This document shows positions 23,160 to 36,079 of a stretch of 64,000 nucleotides of DNA, piece by piece. The position numbers and the translations under genes are program-made. Where the stretch lies: NCBI GenBank assembly GCA_964017195.1, contig OZ024894.1:33535184-33599183 (forward strand), in the 5' to 3' direction. The notes below the pieces were generated by a model, which saw only the letters and a program-made list of their open reading frames with translations, did no database searches and was not told the origin of the DNA. How positions within the stretch are numbered: position 1 is the first letter of the stretch; each line of letters begins with the position of its first letter. This DNA is from Siderastrea radians. Lineage: Eukaryota > Cnidaria > Anthozoa > Scleractinia > Rhizangiidae.

Positions 23160-24360
23160 TTGAAGTTTGTTGTGTTACTCGAATAGACAAGCAGGCCGCA
23201 TATTGCAAACTGGGGGGCGTTTTTTTCATCGGACTAGGTACTTATTTTTTGGGTGACAAGTCTTGAATTAAAAAGGCACCATGTTCATAACGTAACATGG
23301 CCTGTCATAAACACAGTTAATAAAAGAATCTGGTTATGAAGCTCAGCAAAGTCCTTTGTTTTATGTTTTTGCTACCGTTTTTAGCCTTGACGGTGCACAA
23401 ACAACAATAGATTTTGAATTTTGCATGAGCCACGAACCAATAAAAATGTCACTGTTAAGTTATTCAGCCATAGTATGTGATCGTAAAACAAAAGATTGTG
23501 CACTTTCGTAGAACTTTCAACATAAATTGCAGCACCTTTGTTATGGCCTTTGAAACTTGCAAGGTTTCATAACCAGTCCCTCGAGGAACTATGTCATAAA
23601 TTATACAATTATTGGAACGAGCTGAGCTGAGGACCTTACATTTCCGATACCTAATAAAATTAAATATATCGTACAGGATCATGTTCATTAACTAGCTCCT
23701 AATTAACCTCACTTCGAAGCACAAAAATTCAATGTTTTCACGTTTTTACATTATATCTGAATGTTCCATTCCTTTCTGTATTAAAAGCCCGGAAGCGTTT
23801 ATTTTTGGAAACGTTGATGGGAACGTTATTTCGCAAGAGGGGTTGAAAGGAGTTAATACAAGAACTTCAGGAATCTTACGTTTTCCTTAGTCAGGATTCT
23901 CAACCGGAGAAGGTGGGATGTCCGAGTGGTAATATCCTTTGTTGTCCTGGTGACGTATGAAACCCACTTAAATTTATCTCTACCCAAAGAAGAAATTAAA
24001 AGATCTTAGTGAGCAACACAAATTTTTGAAATGCTAGGAGTACTCACATCAACTTTGTACTCTCGCACCAAATCAGAACAACTTGCTCCAGGTTTGTATT
24101 TTAGTGCAGCTGGTTTCATGTCTTTATTTACGTCGTTCACTTGACAGTTGCCTTGTTGTTTTTGTGTGTACGTAGTTCACAGAAATTCAGCGACAATCAT
24201 CTATGCACATCATGTGACAATGGGTGACTTAATTGACTGTTGAGGTTTTAAACACGTGGCCTCCAAGGGCGTGATTGGGAATGACATTTTCGTCTATGAA
24301 AAACTTGAAATTTTGTCAGATTCTTTCACCACAGGCGGGAGATTGTTCCAGGAGGAGAAA
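23160..24360. other. Intergenic, no gene seen
   Basis: Nothing I can support as coding or as a named repeat. Confidence 0.4.
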
Positions 24361-24362
24361 CA

Positions 24363-24685
24363 ATGCAACAGTCGTCTGAAATATTTCCACGTCCCTTAGT
24401 GTATATCTTATTTGATCAACAAATTTGCACTTTAAGCCTTGGTGGTCCAAGACGGTTGGAGCATAAATCAACTAGAAGTAGTACTGTTTCCTTCTGGTCC
24501 ATCGCAGGGTTAGCTGTGATGTTTTCGCCGGCACCAATTTATACACCTGGGAGAGAGAGTTTCTTGTCTAAACAAACGACACAACACTGTAGAGACCAAC
24601 TTCAGGATAGCCTCGAACCACCAACCCTCGGCCAATCGGAATTTCGACCTGCTTACATACTTACTACTGCGCCTTGACAAGGGAA
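24363..24685 (-). mobile_element. tRNA-derived SINE (family with GGTGTATAAAT body)
   Basis: Read on the minus strand, a tRNA-like head with box B ggtggttcgaggc (about 24612-24624) is followed by the body cccaggtgtataaattggtgcc and ccctgcgatggac. The same body occurs at 43971-44170 and 61600-61800 on the plus strand. Internal pol III promoter boxes plus dispersed copies define it as a SINE. Confidence 0.65.
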
Positions 24686-25420
24686 ATTAGCCGACAAGAA
24701 AAGCTTCGTTTGTTTCAAATTATACTGAAAAGTGAATGAAAAATGTTTCGACGTCTGTTTTGGATTATAAAACATCTGCCGATGCTTAAGGAAACAATGT
24801 ACAAACACAAGCAAATTGTTTTCTTGTTTCGTAGAAAAACACCGTGCTTATTTCAATAGAGTTAAGAAAACACAGCTTTCAGCCAATTAGGGCGTTCCGT
24901 GGGTCCACCGAACCGTTGGAGATAAAATAAAAACCCTTTGAAGTGTTAAAAGGATTCAAGAATAAACCACCAAGCTGCGAAATTTTGCTGGGCGACTTTG
25001 CAGCTTACTAAGACTGTTAAAAAAGGATTAATCAACTTTTCTAAAGAGCTTTTTAATTAGAAGCTCACCTGCAATTCATGATTTCAAAACTTTTGTTCTA
25101 GATTCAATCATTCTTTGCAAAAGAAATTGTCACTATTCGAAAGTATCACTTAATTTTAAACAAAAATATTTTAAAGAAAATATTCAAAATAAGAGCTCCG
25201 CCCGATATTTGCCTCGTTGTTACATATTCGAGCCGTTTTGACCCCGATAAAAAAGGAATCTTGTTACAGTGTGATTTATTTATTCATGGAGCTTTTATTT
25301 TCATTTACTGTATTTCACGTTCAAGTTAACCTATGACAAAAAAAATAACTTTACTGTTATTCGAAGAGCCAATAAACAAGATAACAGAAAATAAACCCCT
25401 CCAACAATTGCCTTCTCTTT

Positions 25421-25449
25421 GTCAGCAACAGCAGCAACAACAACAACAA
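25421..25449. repeat. (CAA/CAG)n microsatellite
   Basis: About nine CAR triplets. An open frame across it translates to poly-Gln but shows no other coding sign. Confidence 0.8.
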
Positions 25450-26524
25450 CGATTTATTTTCACAAAAATATGCGTTAAGGGCGTAACAGAATTACCTTAT
25501 TTTCTGACGACAAATTTGAGATACTGATATACCACTTTCATCACTCCTTCTAAGGTTTAATGGTAGCATGCATTAGCTTCATTTGTTTCATGAAACGGAC
25601 ACAAGCTTCATCATTAATTAATGACTGACGGCGTACGAAAGCTGTTCAAAAACAGGCCTTGTAAAGTTTATCCCCTAAGAAAGTTATTAAATGTAAACTT
25701 CAAATTGGCGCCATTGTGCAGTACTTTTTCATGAAGAATTGTTTCTATGCTGGTTGGGTTGGCTAGACGTGTCAAATAAAATATCTATACAGTAATTTGC
25801 TTCCTGTTCTGCTTGCTGTCTGATTTTCAATGTTGTTTTCCATTTTTGCAAACTGTATTTGGATAGGTGTATTGGTGTACGCAATGTCGTTCATAGAATT
25901 GAAGGATTAAACTTAACTCGAGATAACGACTGCCGGTGTGGCTTCACCAGCAAACTGGTCTTTCACAAACAAAAATTGCAGGAATTATCGAACGTGCTTA
26001 AATCTTCCTCGCCAAATAGCTTTATAACGTTTTGAGAATTTCAACCAAATCAACACTTCTGGAATAAACAAGATATATTATTTTTGTTAAGCTTGTTGGC
26101 ATGCCTTTTATTTGATGACATCGAGGTTCACAACTGATTCACCTTCTTGAACTATTTCGAGCTAAATTCACTCCTTATTTGGTTATGCTTAAATTGTATA
26201 TTAGTTTTAAAATGAAACAACCATCAGTGCTAGCATAACAATTAATATCAAACATGGCAATGGTTAATTAGATATACTTTCAGTTTTATTGACTCCTTAA
26301 TTGAACGTCGAACGATTATAATCGCGTTCGCATTGCTTTTTTTCCATTTTACAAGCAAAACTCACCCTTGCACGCGTTGGCCCTCCCTTTGGAGTAGTTG
26401 AATGTTTTTGCATCTTGTTCATGAAGTTGTCTCTCTTATTGAAAAAGACTTGTACACAAATGAAGTTAGATAACATCTGATTCGCATTCATAGTCATGAT
26501 TACGCGAGGTTACCTACGTAAATA

Positions 26525-26614
26525 CGTACGTACATACATACATACATACATACATACATACATACATACATACATACATACATACATACATACATACATA
26601 CATACATACATACA
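26525..26614. repeat. (ACAT)n microsatellite
   Basis: About 22 tandem acat units. The open frame through it (TYIH repeats) is an artefact of the repeat. Confidence 0.9.
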
Positions 26615-27539
26615 CTTTATTACTCTCGAATATAAGAGGAGCACTGATTCCAATGTCTTGGAGATAAAGAAAAAAAATAACAATAACAAATGAATGAGTA
26701 AAGAAAGTCCTTAAAATACCTTATTAATACCTTATTGATATTTAATGCCTTAACCGAGTGGTAGTCTCTCGTGTAACCGACTTTACCTTGAGAAAAATTG
26801 CCCAGGAAAAATTTTAATGGTGAACTGACAATGGAAACTGCCCCAAGCAAATCATTTTAAAATAAAAGGTCGTCAACGAGAATCAACAGTTGACCTAATT
26901 TGCAAGCGGCGAAGACGTATAAAAAATTAACGATGGCTTCTTTTGAAAGTGGTTATATTCCAGTGAACGTTGTGAGCAGTACTTTCTGGTGGTAACCCGT
27001 GGTACTGTCCATTATGCTGTACAAAGTGGTGCTAACTTTATTCAAATGAGAGCTACTAAGCAATGATTTCCTATCGTACTTTTCATCTGCTGCTAAAAAA
27101 GGCTTCTGACTTTTGAGTATGAGGACGGTGAAGTGGGCGTCCGAGAAGTGCATTCTATATGCTTGAAACTCTCCAAATGAAGTCTTTGAAAAGAGTAAAA
27201 CAGTTTTTAAAACTGAAGACCCACATAACGCTTTGTAACTAAAATTGCGTCTTAGGGTAACTTGCTTCCAATCCAGTGTTGAGTTGTCGAGTTCAGATTT
27301 GCAGTGCATCGAAATGCAGAGTTTGCATATACATAGAGACCAAAGTTCTGTAGTTTACAAAGACTACAATGGCAAATTAAATTCTGTTCAAAAAAGCATG
27401 TTCCTCCCGATCTTGCGTGCTATTCAATATGTGAAATCCTGTGTTCTACATTCTCAAATTAATCTGGCTAAAGAAGACATTTTTTGCAGGAAGAATTACT
27501 TTGCCAATGAAGGGATCCCAAAATCTAAAAACAAAAGAC

Positions 27540-28400
27540 TTAAAATAAGAGCTCCAACTGACATTTGCCTTGTTATTACATGCCGATCCGGTGGATCCTT
27601 GTTATCTACTAGTTTGCTAAGGAGCTCTTATCATCGAGAAAAGAAAATGTGTAAATTTTGACGATCAAGTTGTCTTATTAGCTGACATATGGTAGATTAA
27701 GTGTGGTTACAAGATAAATCAAAACAAACGCAGTAATCAAGAGCTTCCTCTTTCTCTTAAAGTATATTATATAAAACACAATACGCTTGAAATGTCAGCA
27801 ATCTCGTAAATGCCTTGTTTTTACACACTGGTCTCTTCTAGGGCTGGTCAAAGAGGATGCTTATTACTAATTTCGCCAAGGAGCTTTTCAAGACAAAAGA
27901 AGAAAGTGTTAAATTTGACTACCAAGTTGTCTTATAAAATGAAATATATTATCTCTAAGGTAGCCGTTTGAAAAGCTGACAATCAAGATAAATCGCAATA
28001 TATGCTGCGTCAATAACTTCCCCTTCTTCAAGGAAACGAGATGAAAAACAGTACGTTAGAAATGTAAGCAATCTCTTTACCAATAAAGGGGTAGCAAAAT
28101 CTTTAAATAAAGCTCCAATTGATTGATTGATTTAGCCTTGTTGCTATAGTGAATCTTCTAAGGCACGGATTTTTATTTCGCCAAGAAGCTTTAATTCGAA
28201 GTCGCAAGAAGAAAATGTTAACTTTGACGGCTATCAAGTTGACATATAAACTGAAAGGATCACATTAACGGTGGTTTATAAAGCTGAAAAACTTAAATCA
28301 GAAAAATTTGGGGCAGCTTTCCGTTTGTTAAGGATCAAAAACAGTACGTGTCAAATGACAGCAATCTCTTTGCTCCAATAACTATCATCGTTTTAAAAAA
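27540..28400. repeat. Degenerate tandem repeat, unit about 270-290 bp
   Basis: Three diverged units can be aligned through the phrase gaaatgtcagcaatctc (about 27789, 28057 and 28348) and through the phrase ttcgccaaggagctttt (about 27611, 27875, 28177). No coding frame survives across units. Confidence 0.55.
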
Positions 28401-30704
28401 TATCTGCGCTTTTACTAAGATTATTAAGAAGTACGTTCACAAAAGTATTAGGGATTCTCGATCAGGAATCATGGAAAATTTCTTCTTCGTTTGATTTGTG
28501 AAACACACATATATGTATGATTGAGAAACTAACAAATTTTTCCAGGACCTAGAGTTAAATTCTAATATTAAGCCATGGGAAAAACGCTACTCTTTCATGT
28601 ACGGCTTTATTCCTCGTTGCATTGCACAAGGTTATCATATTTTAATGAGAACATTAATATAAACGTTATTGGGCAGTACTCAGATCCCGTGGTACTGTTT
28701 TTTTTTATGGTTTTAACGTGGAATCTGTAGATGAAACTCTCAAGAGTGGCTATTCAAATGAAATCTATAGAGCATAATCTTCAACACTGTGATACTCTTC
28801 TATATTTAAAAAAAAATGAGTACAATTAAAACTTTGTCGCTCTTACGAATTAAGTACAAAAACGTACCTCTAGATGGTGACTTGTTTGGTTATACCAACG
28901 ACCTGATATTTTTTCACAGTCGAAATTGAGAACTTTAGCCAAACAAACACTTTCGGAATAAACAAAAAATATTTACCTTTTCTGCTTGTTTGCATCTTTA
29001 CCCCTAACGTCAGTTCGATTAATATACGATTCACCGCATGTGCAGGGGTTAAATTAATCTTTTATTACCACTTTTTTGGCTTACGTAAACAGCAATTGTG
29101 CGTACATGTAGTACCATAACTTTTTCACGCGAGGACACTGTTTCGGTCTCAATATATGTAACAATTATTCGCCGAAGTGCACCTGGTGAAAAATAGTTTA
29201 ATTCTCGAAACACTTTTCCTGATGAGAAATGCATAATTTTAAAATTAAATTATTTGAAACACAAAGAACAATACAGTTTTTACCAAAATCATTTTTGAAG
29301 CTCTTGAGAGGTTGCAAAAGTAGATTTGAGTGTTTTAAAGGCGACAGAGGGATTTGTTCTTGCGCGCGAAGGCCTCAAACTGATTAATAATTTACGTCCG
29401 GCTTCGAATGGCGATTTTAACAGAATTTCTTTATTTGCATTTTTCTTCGAAATAAAAGATATTTTGCCGAAAAAGTAGCCAGTGATTTTAGTTATACCCT
29501 AACCAATCTACCATTAAAATACGAAAGAAATCGAATTTTCCACCCTTGCCGTGAAATTTTGATTTTGTCGGATCTTTACAGACAGGCGCTCTTAACAACT
29601 GTTCTACGAAGGTGCTGGATATCAAATGATGAAAATTAACCAACAATTAGCCAAGCGCCGAGCTGGTTACAATTATTTGATATACAGCAAGGCCGGGTAG
29701 AATATATGAGAGAGAGAGAAGAGAGAGAGAGAACAGAAAAAGTAAAAAAAAATCAATCTCAAGCTCATCAAAAAGCGCCGAAACCTTGCGTAGTGTTGCA
29801 GCGTTTCTTTGAAAGCTGAATGAATCAGTGAATTTGTTCCGAAGAGAACTTACAAGCACAATTTTCGGAAAACATTTCCCATTTAGTGGCCTTAGAATGT
29901 GGTAAATGCTCGATGTTTTCTGAAAAAGTGCTATAATAATCGTCCAAGGGGATTGAAGCCGCCTCACCATCGGCGGAAGTTCAGAAATGAACAAGTTTTG
30001 AATCTCTCATTAACATTTCCACGAATTCAAAAATGCCTTTGTTACTTTGTCTTTCGGTGTTCAGTTTGAAGTTTTGGAGAATTTTGTAGATAGTTATTGG
30101 GAGGAAAAGAAGAAAAGAGGGGGTCGAACTGAATTTAAGGGAGAAATATTGTATATTTGTTGAAGTTTTGAAATCATAAGTTATAATTAAAGCTATAAGT
30201 AAAAATAATAATTATTAGTATTATTTTAATGCTATATTCACCGCGCTAGGGTTCGACATCTGTTGAGTCACTAACCACCGGGCAAGTGGGCTTCAAAAAT
30301 CTACCAGCCGAGTGTACATTTTAGTCGCCTAGGTTCCTTTCCAATGTCTTTCTTTACCCATATCACCTGGACCATGGCAGTACAGCTTAAGACTGTAAAA
30401 TACCTTTTATATTATTTGGTCTATCCGAATATTAGCCAGGTTATGGATGGAAGCCTCACTGCTTCTCCTCGTCATCATTCAGGTATATGTAGAACGCGAA
30501 AGAGGTAATAGATGTTAAAGTGCAAGATCCTCCGGTTCTAGAGGTGGGCGATGGTTCCAATATCAGTGATTAAATGGACAAAATTACGTTGGTGAGTATT
30601 AACCACAATGCTGCTCTAGTCTCGGCGATTTTTTTGAAAGAAAGATCGCTTCTCGTTACTTGCTTGAATGATCAGTTTTCGTTTCGATTCTATGAAGAGT
30701 AATG
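28400..30704. other. Intergenic, no gene seen
   Basis: Includes a short (GA)n tract at about 29708-29733. No other feature supported. Confidence 0.4.
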
Positions 30705-31025
30705 GCACATCACGTGGGAGACAACTAAAACTTACTCAGAGGACCCGGTTGACCGAAAGCAACTCCTTGAAGTCTTTCAAACCGGCGAACAAACTGGGTA
30801 CAAAGGTGATCCCGCCAACGTCTCTAAGTTAATGAGAAAGGTCAGAAACGGAGATGGCCACTTTTAATGCGATGCTTCAAGCTATCTAACTTCACAGGCA
30901 AGTTGCGGGCTTCTTTTTCGCGCCTTGCCGCAAAGGCAGTTGTTCTGGTTGAATGTCAGGAGGAAAAAGATGAACGCAAGGAAGAGTTCAATGGAATATA
31001 CCAAGGAGGAAAGAAAGGTCCCCCA
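30705..31025 (+). pseudogene. Decayed ORF, unknown repetitive family
   Basis: Three frames in sequence carry protein-like text: EDPVDRKQLLEVFQTGEQTG, then KGDPANVSKLMRKVRNGDG, a stop, ASSYLTSQ and, after shifts, RLAAKAVVLVECQEEKDER. The helix-rich pattern (xxVSKxMRKxRxxxG...FLTxQQxxxFFSRLA) gives me the impression of a motif that recurs in cnidarian repetitive genes, but I cannot name the family. At least one stop and two frameshifts show it is a remnant. Confidence 0.35.
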
Positions 31026-31324
31026 TAATGCTTTGCGACCAACTATATTATCACTGGTCGTTGTCCACGTGATCTCACATTTGGACTTGAACGCGATGAG
31101 CATCGTGTGAAATGGCAAGCTTGTGTAGCAGCGCTGTCTCGATTCTAGAAGAAGAAAGTTTTATGTTTTAGTCTTCCGTGTAAGTAAGTAAGTAAGTCCT
31201 TTGGTTGGACAACTCAGCTTTCCCAGCGAACTGGCCGTTCTCCGGTTTAATGTGTTTTCTCTGATGCGGGGAATCGATCGCAAGTTCAATGGAAGACTTT
31301 CTGCCGCTCGATCATAATATAATA

Positions 31325-32140
31325 TCACGTCATAAAATTTGGGTTATTTTACAGCTTTTCAACACCAAATCATTGTGCACACTAGAAACCACATTCTCTT
31401 AGCTTTCACATGGCATATTAATAAACTTATGAATCGGTTGAGAATAGAAGGACAAAAAATCATTTATGTAAGAGTTTTATTGTGCTGTGTAAAGAAATCG
31501 TTTGGATCACTCTAGAAACCGACACTAACTTAGTCAAACACGCCATAAGATTTGGGTTATTTAACATCTCTTCAACTCCAATCACTGCGTACAGTGGAGT
31601 CTACTTTTTCTTAGATTTCAAATGGCGCATTAAACTAAAGAATCGGTTGAGAACAGAAGGAGAAAAAATAATCTATGTCAGAGGTTCATAGCCCTGTGTG
31701 ATGACCAAGGACACTTTCTGGATCGCGTTACAAACCGACAAGGACTCAGTCAAACACTCCATAAGATTTGGGTAATTTAACATCCCTTCAACTTCAAATC
31801 ATTGGGTACAGTAGAATCGATATTTTCTTAACTTTCACATGGCATATTAAACTTAGGAATCGGTTGAGAATAGAAGAAGAAAAAAATTTGTCTATGTGAG
31901 AGGCTTATAGCACCATATAGGTACCGCAAAGGTATCGTTTGGATCGCGTTACAAACAGACACTAACTTAGTGAACACACCATAAAAATTTGGGTTATTTA
32001 ACATCTCTTCAACTTCAATTAAATCATCGTGTACAGTACAATCTACATTTTCGTAGCTTTCAAATGGCGTAATAAACTTAGAAATCGGTTGAGAATACAA
32101 AGAAAAAAAAAATTATATGAGAGGTTTATAGTACCGTGTA
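31325..32140. repeat. Minisatellite, about 210-225 bp unit, near four copies
   Basis: The anchor gaatcggttgagaa recurs at 31431, 31640, 31857 and about 32082. Each unit also contains ataagatttgggttattt and a tcaaatggcgcattaaact-like phrase. Units differ by about 10-15 percent by eye. Confidence 0.85.
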
Positions 32141-34813
32141 AGTACAAATTTGTTACCGAATAAAACGCGGCACAATTCATGAGCTGTTAATAAACAAACA
32201 AGGACTTAAAATCAGCTAACAAAAAGTTATTGTACTTAAAAGTCTATTACTTCGTCTGGCAGTGGGGTACGTGGGTTTCCTCGTGGACAGCATTGTGTCA
32301 GTGCTGAAACGACCTGTCTCACGACATCTTGAAGCAGAAAGGTCACAAATCAATCATACAACTTGCAAACATGACCTCATTTAAATGGAAATCAGCCCAG
32401 AATTCAGCGATATGGCGAATACAATATCACAAGAATGAACCTTATTACAGACAAAAACGTGCCAAGGAAGCGAACAGCTGCCGATAAGCTGCAGTAACAT
32501 ATCTAACATTGCGAGGCCTAGCAATCAAAAGCATCTCGCTGCTGTGACACTGGTCGAGGAAAATGACGGTTGGCGCCAATTTTTGAGTAATTTAAATTCG
32601 GTCCTTACTCATTGAAAACGTGAGTACATTAGAATACATTGCGATTACTACCTTTCTTTAACCTTTAAAGCAGAGGTTGGACTCTTCAAAAGGCCAATGT
32701 ATCCATTACATTACAAAAGAAATGGAATTTAACATACCTTTGTCGCAGGACAAAACACACAATGGCGTCTTCACGCCAAAGGGCTCCCAATGAAAGGCTT
32801 GGAAAAATAGCACAGACCATGAATATGTATAGAAATTCTACGGCTATGGGAACTTTAAATAACCAAAAACAAATGCAAAACAAAAGATTTGCCAATATCG
32901 ACCTTGAAGAATGAGAAAAATCCAAGCAAAATCCTACTATTTTACGCGCCAAGAACAACCTTTTAGGAAACCTTCAAGAACGAACCTATTGAATTTCACG
33001 CAAAGCACGGTGGGGGGACCTTTATTTCCTCCTTGGGAATATACTGAGATTTAAGCAACGAAGTTATGACAGGAATGTCCATTCAATGTCCAATCATGTA
33101 TGATAGGTGTAATTACATTTGCGAATTAGTTACTTGCTCTTTTGATACCATGGTTACGTGCCATATTCCACAGTCTTCAAACAGCACTGGTGTGCTATTA
33201 GAAGCCCCACTCGTTAGTTAGGACACACTAATGCAGAATACGTCAAACAGTTGACAAGAGAGTACAGTTAAAACCTTCGATCGCACCGGCATTTGTCATG
33301 AAGAGAAAACCTTTCCTGTCCAAAACTCCATCAATCAACTCCTCCTAATACCGACAAAAACTTGAGCAAATAACACTAATGATGAGTTAGTTACTGAAAG
33401 GAAATCACAGAGGCCAATTGCCAAAAACTTAGGTGATATAACGACATTTTTGAAGAAGAAATTGAAAGGACAAACACCTTTAAAAAAATACCCTTTGTTG
33501 AATTTGTAAGAAAAGTAATTTAAGAAACTCAGGCTGCGGCCTCCTGCTTTTATCTGTTTTTCTGTGCTTGTCGAGTGACAACTGAGACTTGCTTTGAAGT
33601 ATTTCTTTAAAAACATTCTCATTAAAAATATAGAGAAAAGTAATTGTTTCCTGATACAATGACCACAATTTATCGGGTATAAAGGTGATCAATTTGTCTC
33701 ATGTGATACGATGATTTGCTTATCAGTTATTAACACTTTCGCTGCGAAAGTCGAGTTTTGTCACGTTTAAAGGAGTAGACATTGAACCACTTGTGACGTC
33801 ATCATTTTTGGCGTCACCAGATTGTTTTGATAAGCAGCTAACACAGCAAGGACAGCTCCATCCACACCTATGTCCATTTTCAACATCAACTAAATTCTGG
33901 CAGAGCTATTCCAAAAAAACGTGTCCAATCTTGGGTGCAAAATTGGTGGTAAAATAGGCCAAGTCGCCTATAGTTGATCAATGTTCCACTTCCTGGTTTT
34001 CTCAAGGGTTGAGGCCAAAACTTTTCCAGTGGATAGAAAGGGGATAAAAGGTAAAAGATAAATAGAAAAGAAAGGGAGAGAAAAAGGGAAAGAAAAGAAG
34101 CGAGAAAAAAATTTGGGAATGAACCAGCAAAAAAAAAAGTTTTATGCGCACGCGTAAAGAAAAATCTTGTACATTATTATTCAACAAATTGTCACTATGC
34201 CCATATATGGTAAGGAAGCCCTCAATATCTGTCATCCCACATGACAGATATCCTGCGATATACGTAAATGACCATATTTGGAAGTGCACTGCAGATTTTC
34301 TTCTATTGCTTGTTTGGCGGTCATTTTGAAAAGCGAGGCAGTTTTAGCAGTGTTCTCCGCAAATTTTAACTCTCTGGAAGAAACTTTCCACGATTAAATG
34401 CCCTCAAAAAGTCAGCAAGTATTTGCTTCAGCTCACAAAGATATCCAGAGGTTGACTTGGAATTTTCTTAGTGAGAATTCAACCAAGAAAATGCTATTGC
34501 GAACGAAGCAGGCTGCACACTTGCTCACGGAAAGTTGTAAAGACTAAAGTTGAAAAGATTTTAATTCACAGGAAGAGGACTTATTCTCGTTAAGGTAAAA
34601 TATTTTTTTCCTTTGTCTTGTCATTTCCAAACATGAGTTTGTAAATAAGTCTTTTTAAGTGAACGGTAGTAAACTTCGATTTCTTGAAGTTCTGTTTTGA
34701 TTTTTATTAAGCTTAAGACTTATGTGTTGCTAGCTTTTAGCGTTTTTATCATAGAGCCGTAGTTTTTCTCGTTCTGAAAATGGTAGGCGATGGGAATTTG
34801 TTGAATAATAAAA
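32141..34813. other. Intergenic, no gene seen
   Basis: Several minus-strand ORFs of 70-95 codons (32686-32958, 33335-33622, 34002-34289) are hydrophobic, AT-driven and lack splice or start context. I do not call them genes. Confidence 0.4.
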
Positions 34814-34922
34814 CAATTATCCTGCTCAATCTTGCGGAATATCCCCTGATTTAGCCAACTCGGCCTACGGCCTCGTCGGCTAAGTATCAGGCGATATTCC
34901 GTGCGATTTCGCAGGATAATTG
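34814..34922. mobile_element. Short palindromic MITE
   Basis: A 109-bp inverted repeat: caattatcctgc at the left pairs with gcaggataattg at the right; inner arms ggaatatc / gatattcc and ctgattta-gcc / ggctaa-tatcag pair, and the centre is cggcctacggcctcg. No coding capacity. Confidence 0.7.
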
Positions 34923-35223
34923 TTAAATATACAACAAAAACTGGTTCAAAATCTAGTTTATTTGCAAAGAAATGTTTTTGTAGCAAAGTTAAGTGGCATT
35001 TGGCAACCTAGCACTCAAAAAACCGCTTTAACGGTAAAAATGCGTTTTTAAAAAAAAAACAGTTAGCAGTGAAAGGGTTAATGAGTTATTTAATATGAGC
35101 GAAAGCAATAGCAGTAATGCTTAATTGAGACACATGCGGTCGGTACAGACACAGCTCATACCACTGCTCGAGTACTCCTCATCAGATTCAAGAAAGTATT
35201 GAGAGTTGCAACTTCAATTCAAG

Positions 35224-36039
35224 ATGAAAAACACTACAATTGTGTTGTTGCTGGTCTTCGTTGGCGCCTGCTTCGCCAGAGAATTTCGCCGAGGACTCTC
35301 ATATCATTCCGTCGAGGAGAACGTAAGTTTGGGGCACTGGCTCAGATTTTGCTATCGAATGTTTGCTTAAGCGTCGCGTGACTTTACTTGAAGAAAGTGA
35401 ACTCTCTTCAGGTTGGCTTGGTGTGGTTTCCCTGTTACATATCTTCAATTCCTTCTCCAGGATCGAGAAATTGTCTTGACTGAATTGTGCTAACATGTTT
35501 TCGAACATAACGTGCATAAAGTGGCTATGAAACGAAAATTTTGAATTTTGCACAGGGATTGACTGTACAATTATTTTCTGGAGCGAGTTTGTTATTTTGC
35601 CATGAAAAGGGTTTGGGCGTGATGTATTGAAAGTATTTGGGAGTTTGCAGATGATGCCCGGAGAAGTCAAAAGAAGACCCTAATTCTTGTAAAGAATCTT
35701 TTAGTGATTCGGCTCCCCTGGAAAGATAATCATATTTTGTCACCAGTGTCGTGAAACAAAAAACCGAGCAATTTCTAGAAATCCGCTTCTTTTCTTATGC
35801 TATGAAGTTTCCATGGGACGTATTTTAGTAAATCGCTGAACAAAGCTAAACCCACCAATGGATGCTTACATTGTTAATTCATTTGAAATAACTCCTTTAC
35901 CTGAATATCGGTCTTGTATAAACAAAACTAGTAAATGGTAACCCGAGTAATAGCTAATGGTAAGCTTTCGAGAGAAAACAGATTGAAATTATCCTGAAGT
36001 TTATATTATTCTTCTGCCTCTTTAACTTTCAGGCGTGAT
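35224..36039 (+). CDS. Two-exon gene for a 34-residue secreted peptide
   Basis: Exon 1 (35224-35322) begins ATG and encodes a textbook signal peptide: basic MKN start, hydrophobic core TTIVLLLVFVG, and a small-residue A-C-F-A cleavage site near residue 18. The mature part reads REFRRGLSYHSVEEN. Exon 1 ends exactly at a consensus gtaagt donor (35323). The next strong acceptor, after a pyrimidine tract, is at 36032-36033; exon 2 adds one Ala and stops at TGA 36037-36039, and AATAAA follows at 36067-36072. Start choice is set by the signal peptide. The mature peptide would be 16 residues, basic in its first half, with no cysteine. I do not recognise it; a secreted peptide or prohormone is possible. 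If the true second exon lies elsewhere, the protein is longer. Confidence 0.55.
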
Positions 36040-36066
36040 TGATCGACGGTCGCCGGGTGAGGTTTA

Positions 36067-36072
36067 AATAAA
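36067..36072 (+). terminator. Poly(A) signal of the secreted-peptide gene
   Basis: AATAAA lies 28 bp after the stop codon in the proposed second exon. Confidence 0.5.
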
Positions 36073-36079
36073 CTTGGAA

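Larger units (their letters stand above)
24690..27500. other. Intergenic, microsatellites only
   Basis: AT-rich, with the (CAA/CAG)n and (ACAT)n tracts as the only clear features. The phrase gctccgcccgatatttgcc at about 25195-25213 is similar to sequence at about 27550, so members of the 27.5-28.4 kb repeat are also dispersed here. Confidence 0.4.

Noticed and set aside
26496..26693. ORF with repeated THIY/TYIH residues
   Set aside because: Produced by the (ACAT)n microsatellite.
31325..32140. CRISPR-like array
   Set aside because: Units of about 215 bp without short repeat/spacer structure; a eukaryotic minisatellite.
33335..33692. Overlapping minus-strand ORFs rich in Phe and Lys
   Set aside because: Explained by AT-rich composition; two frames overlap and neither has start or splice support.
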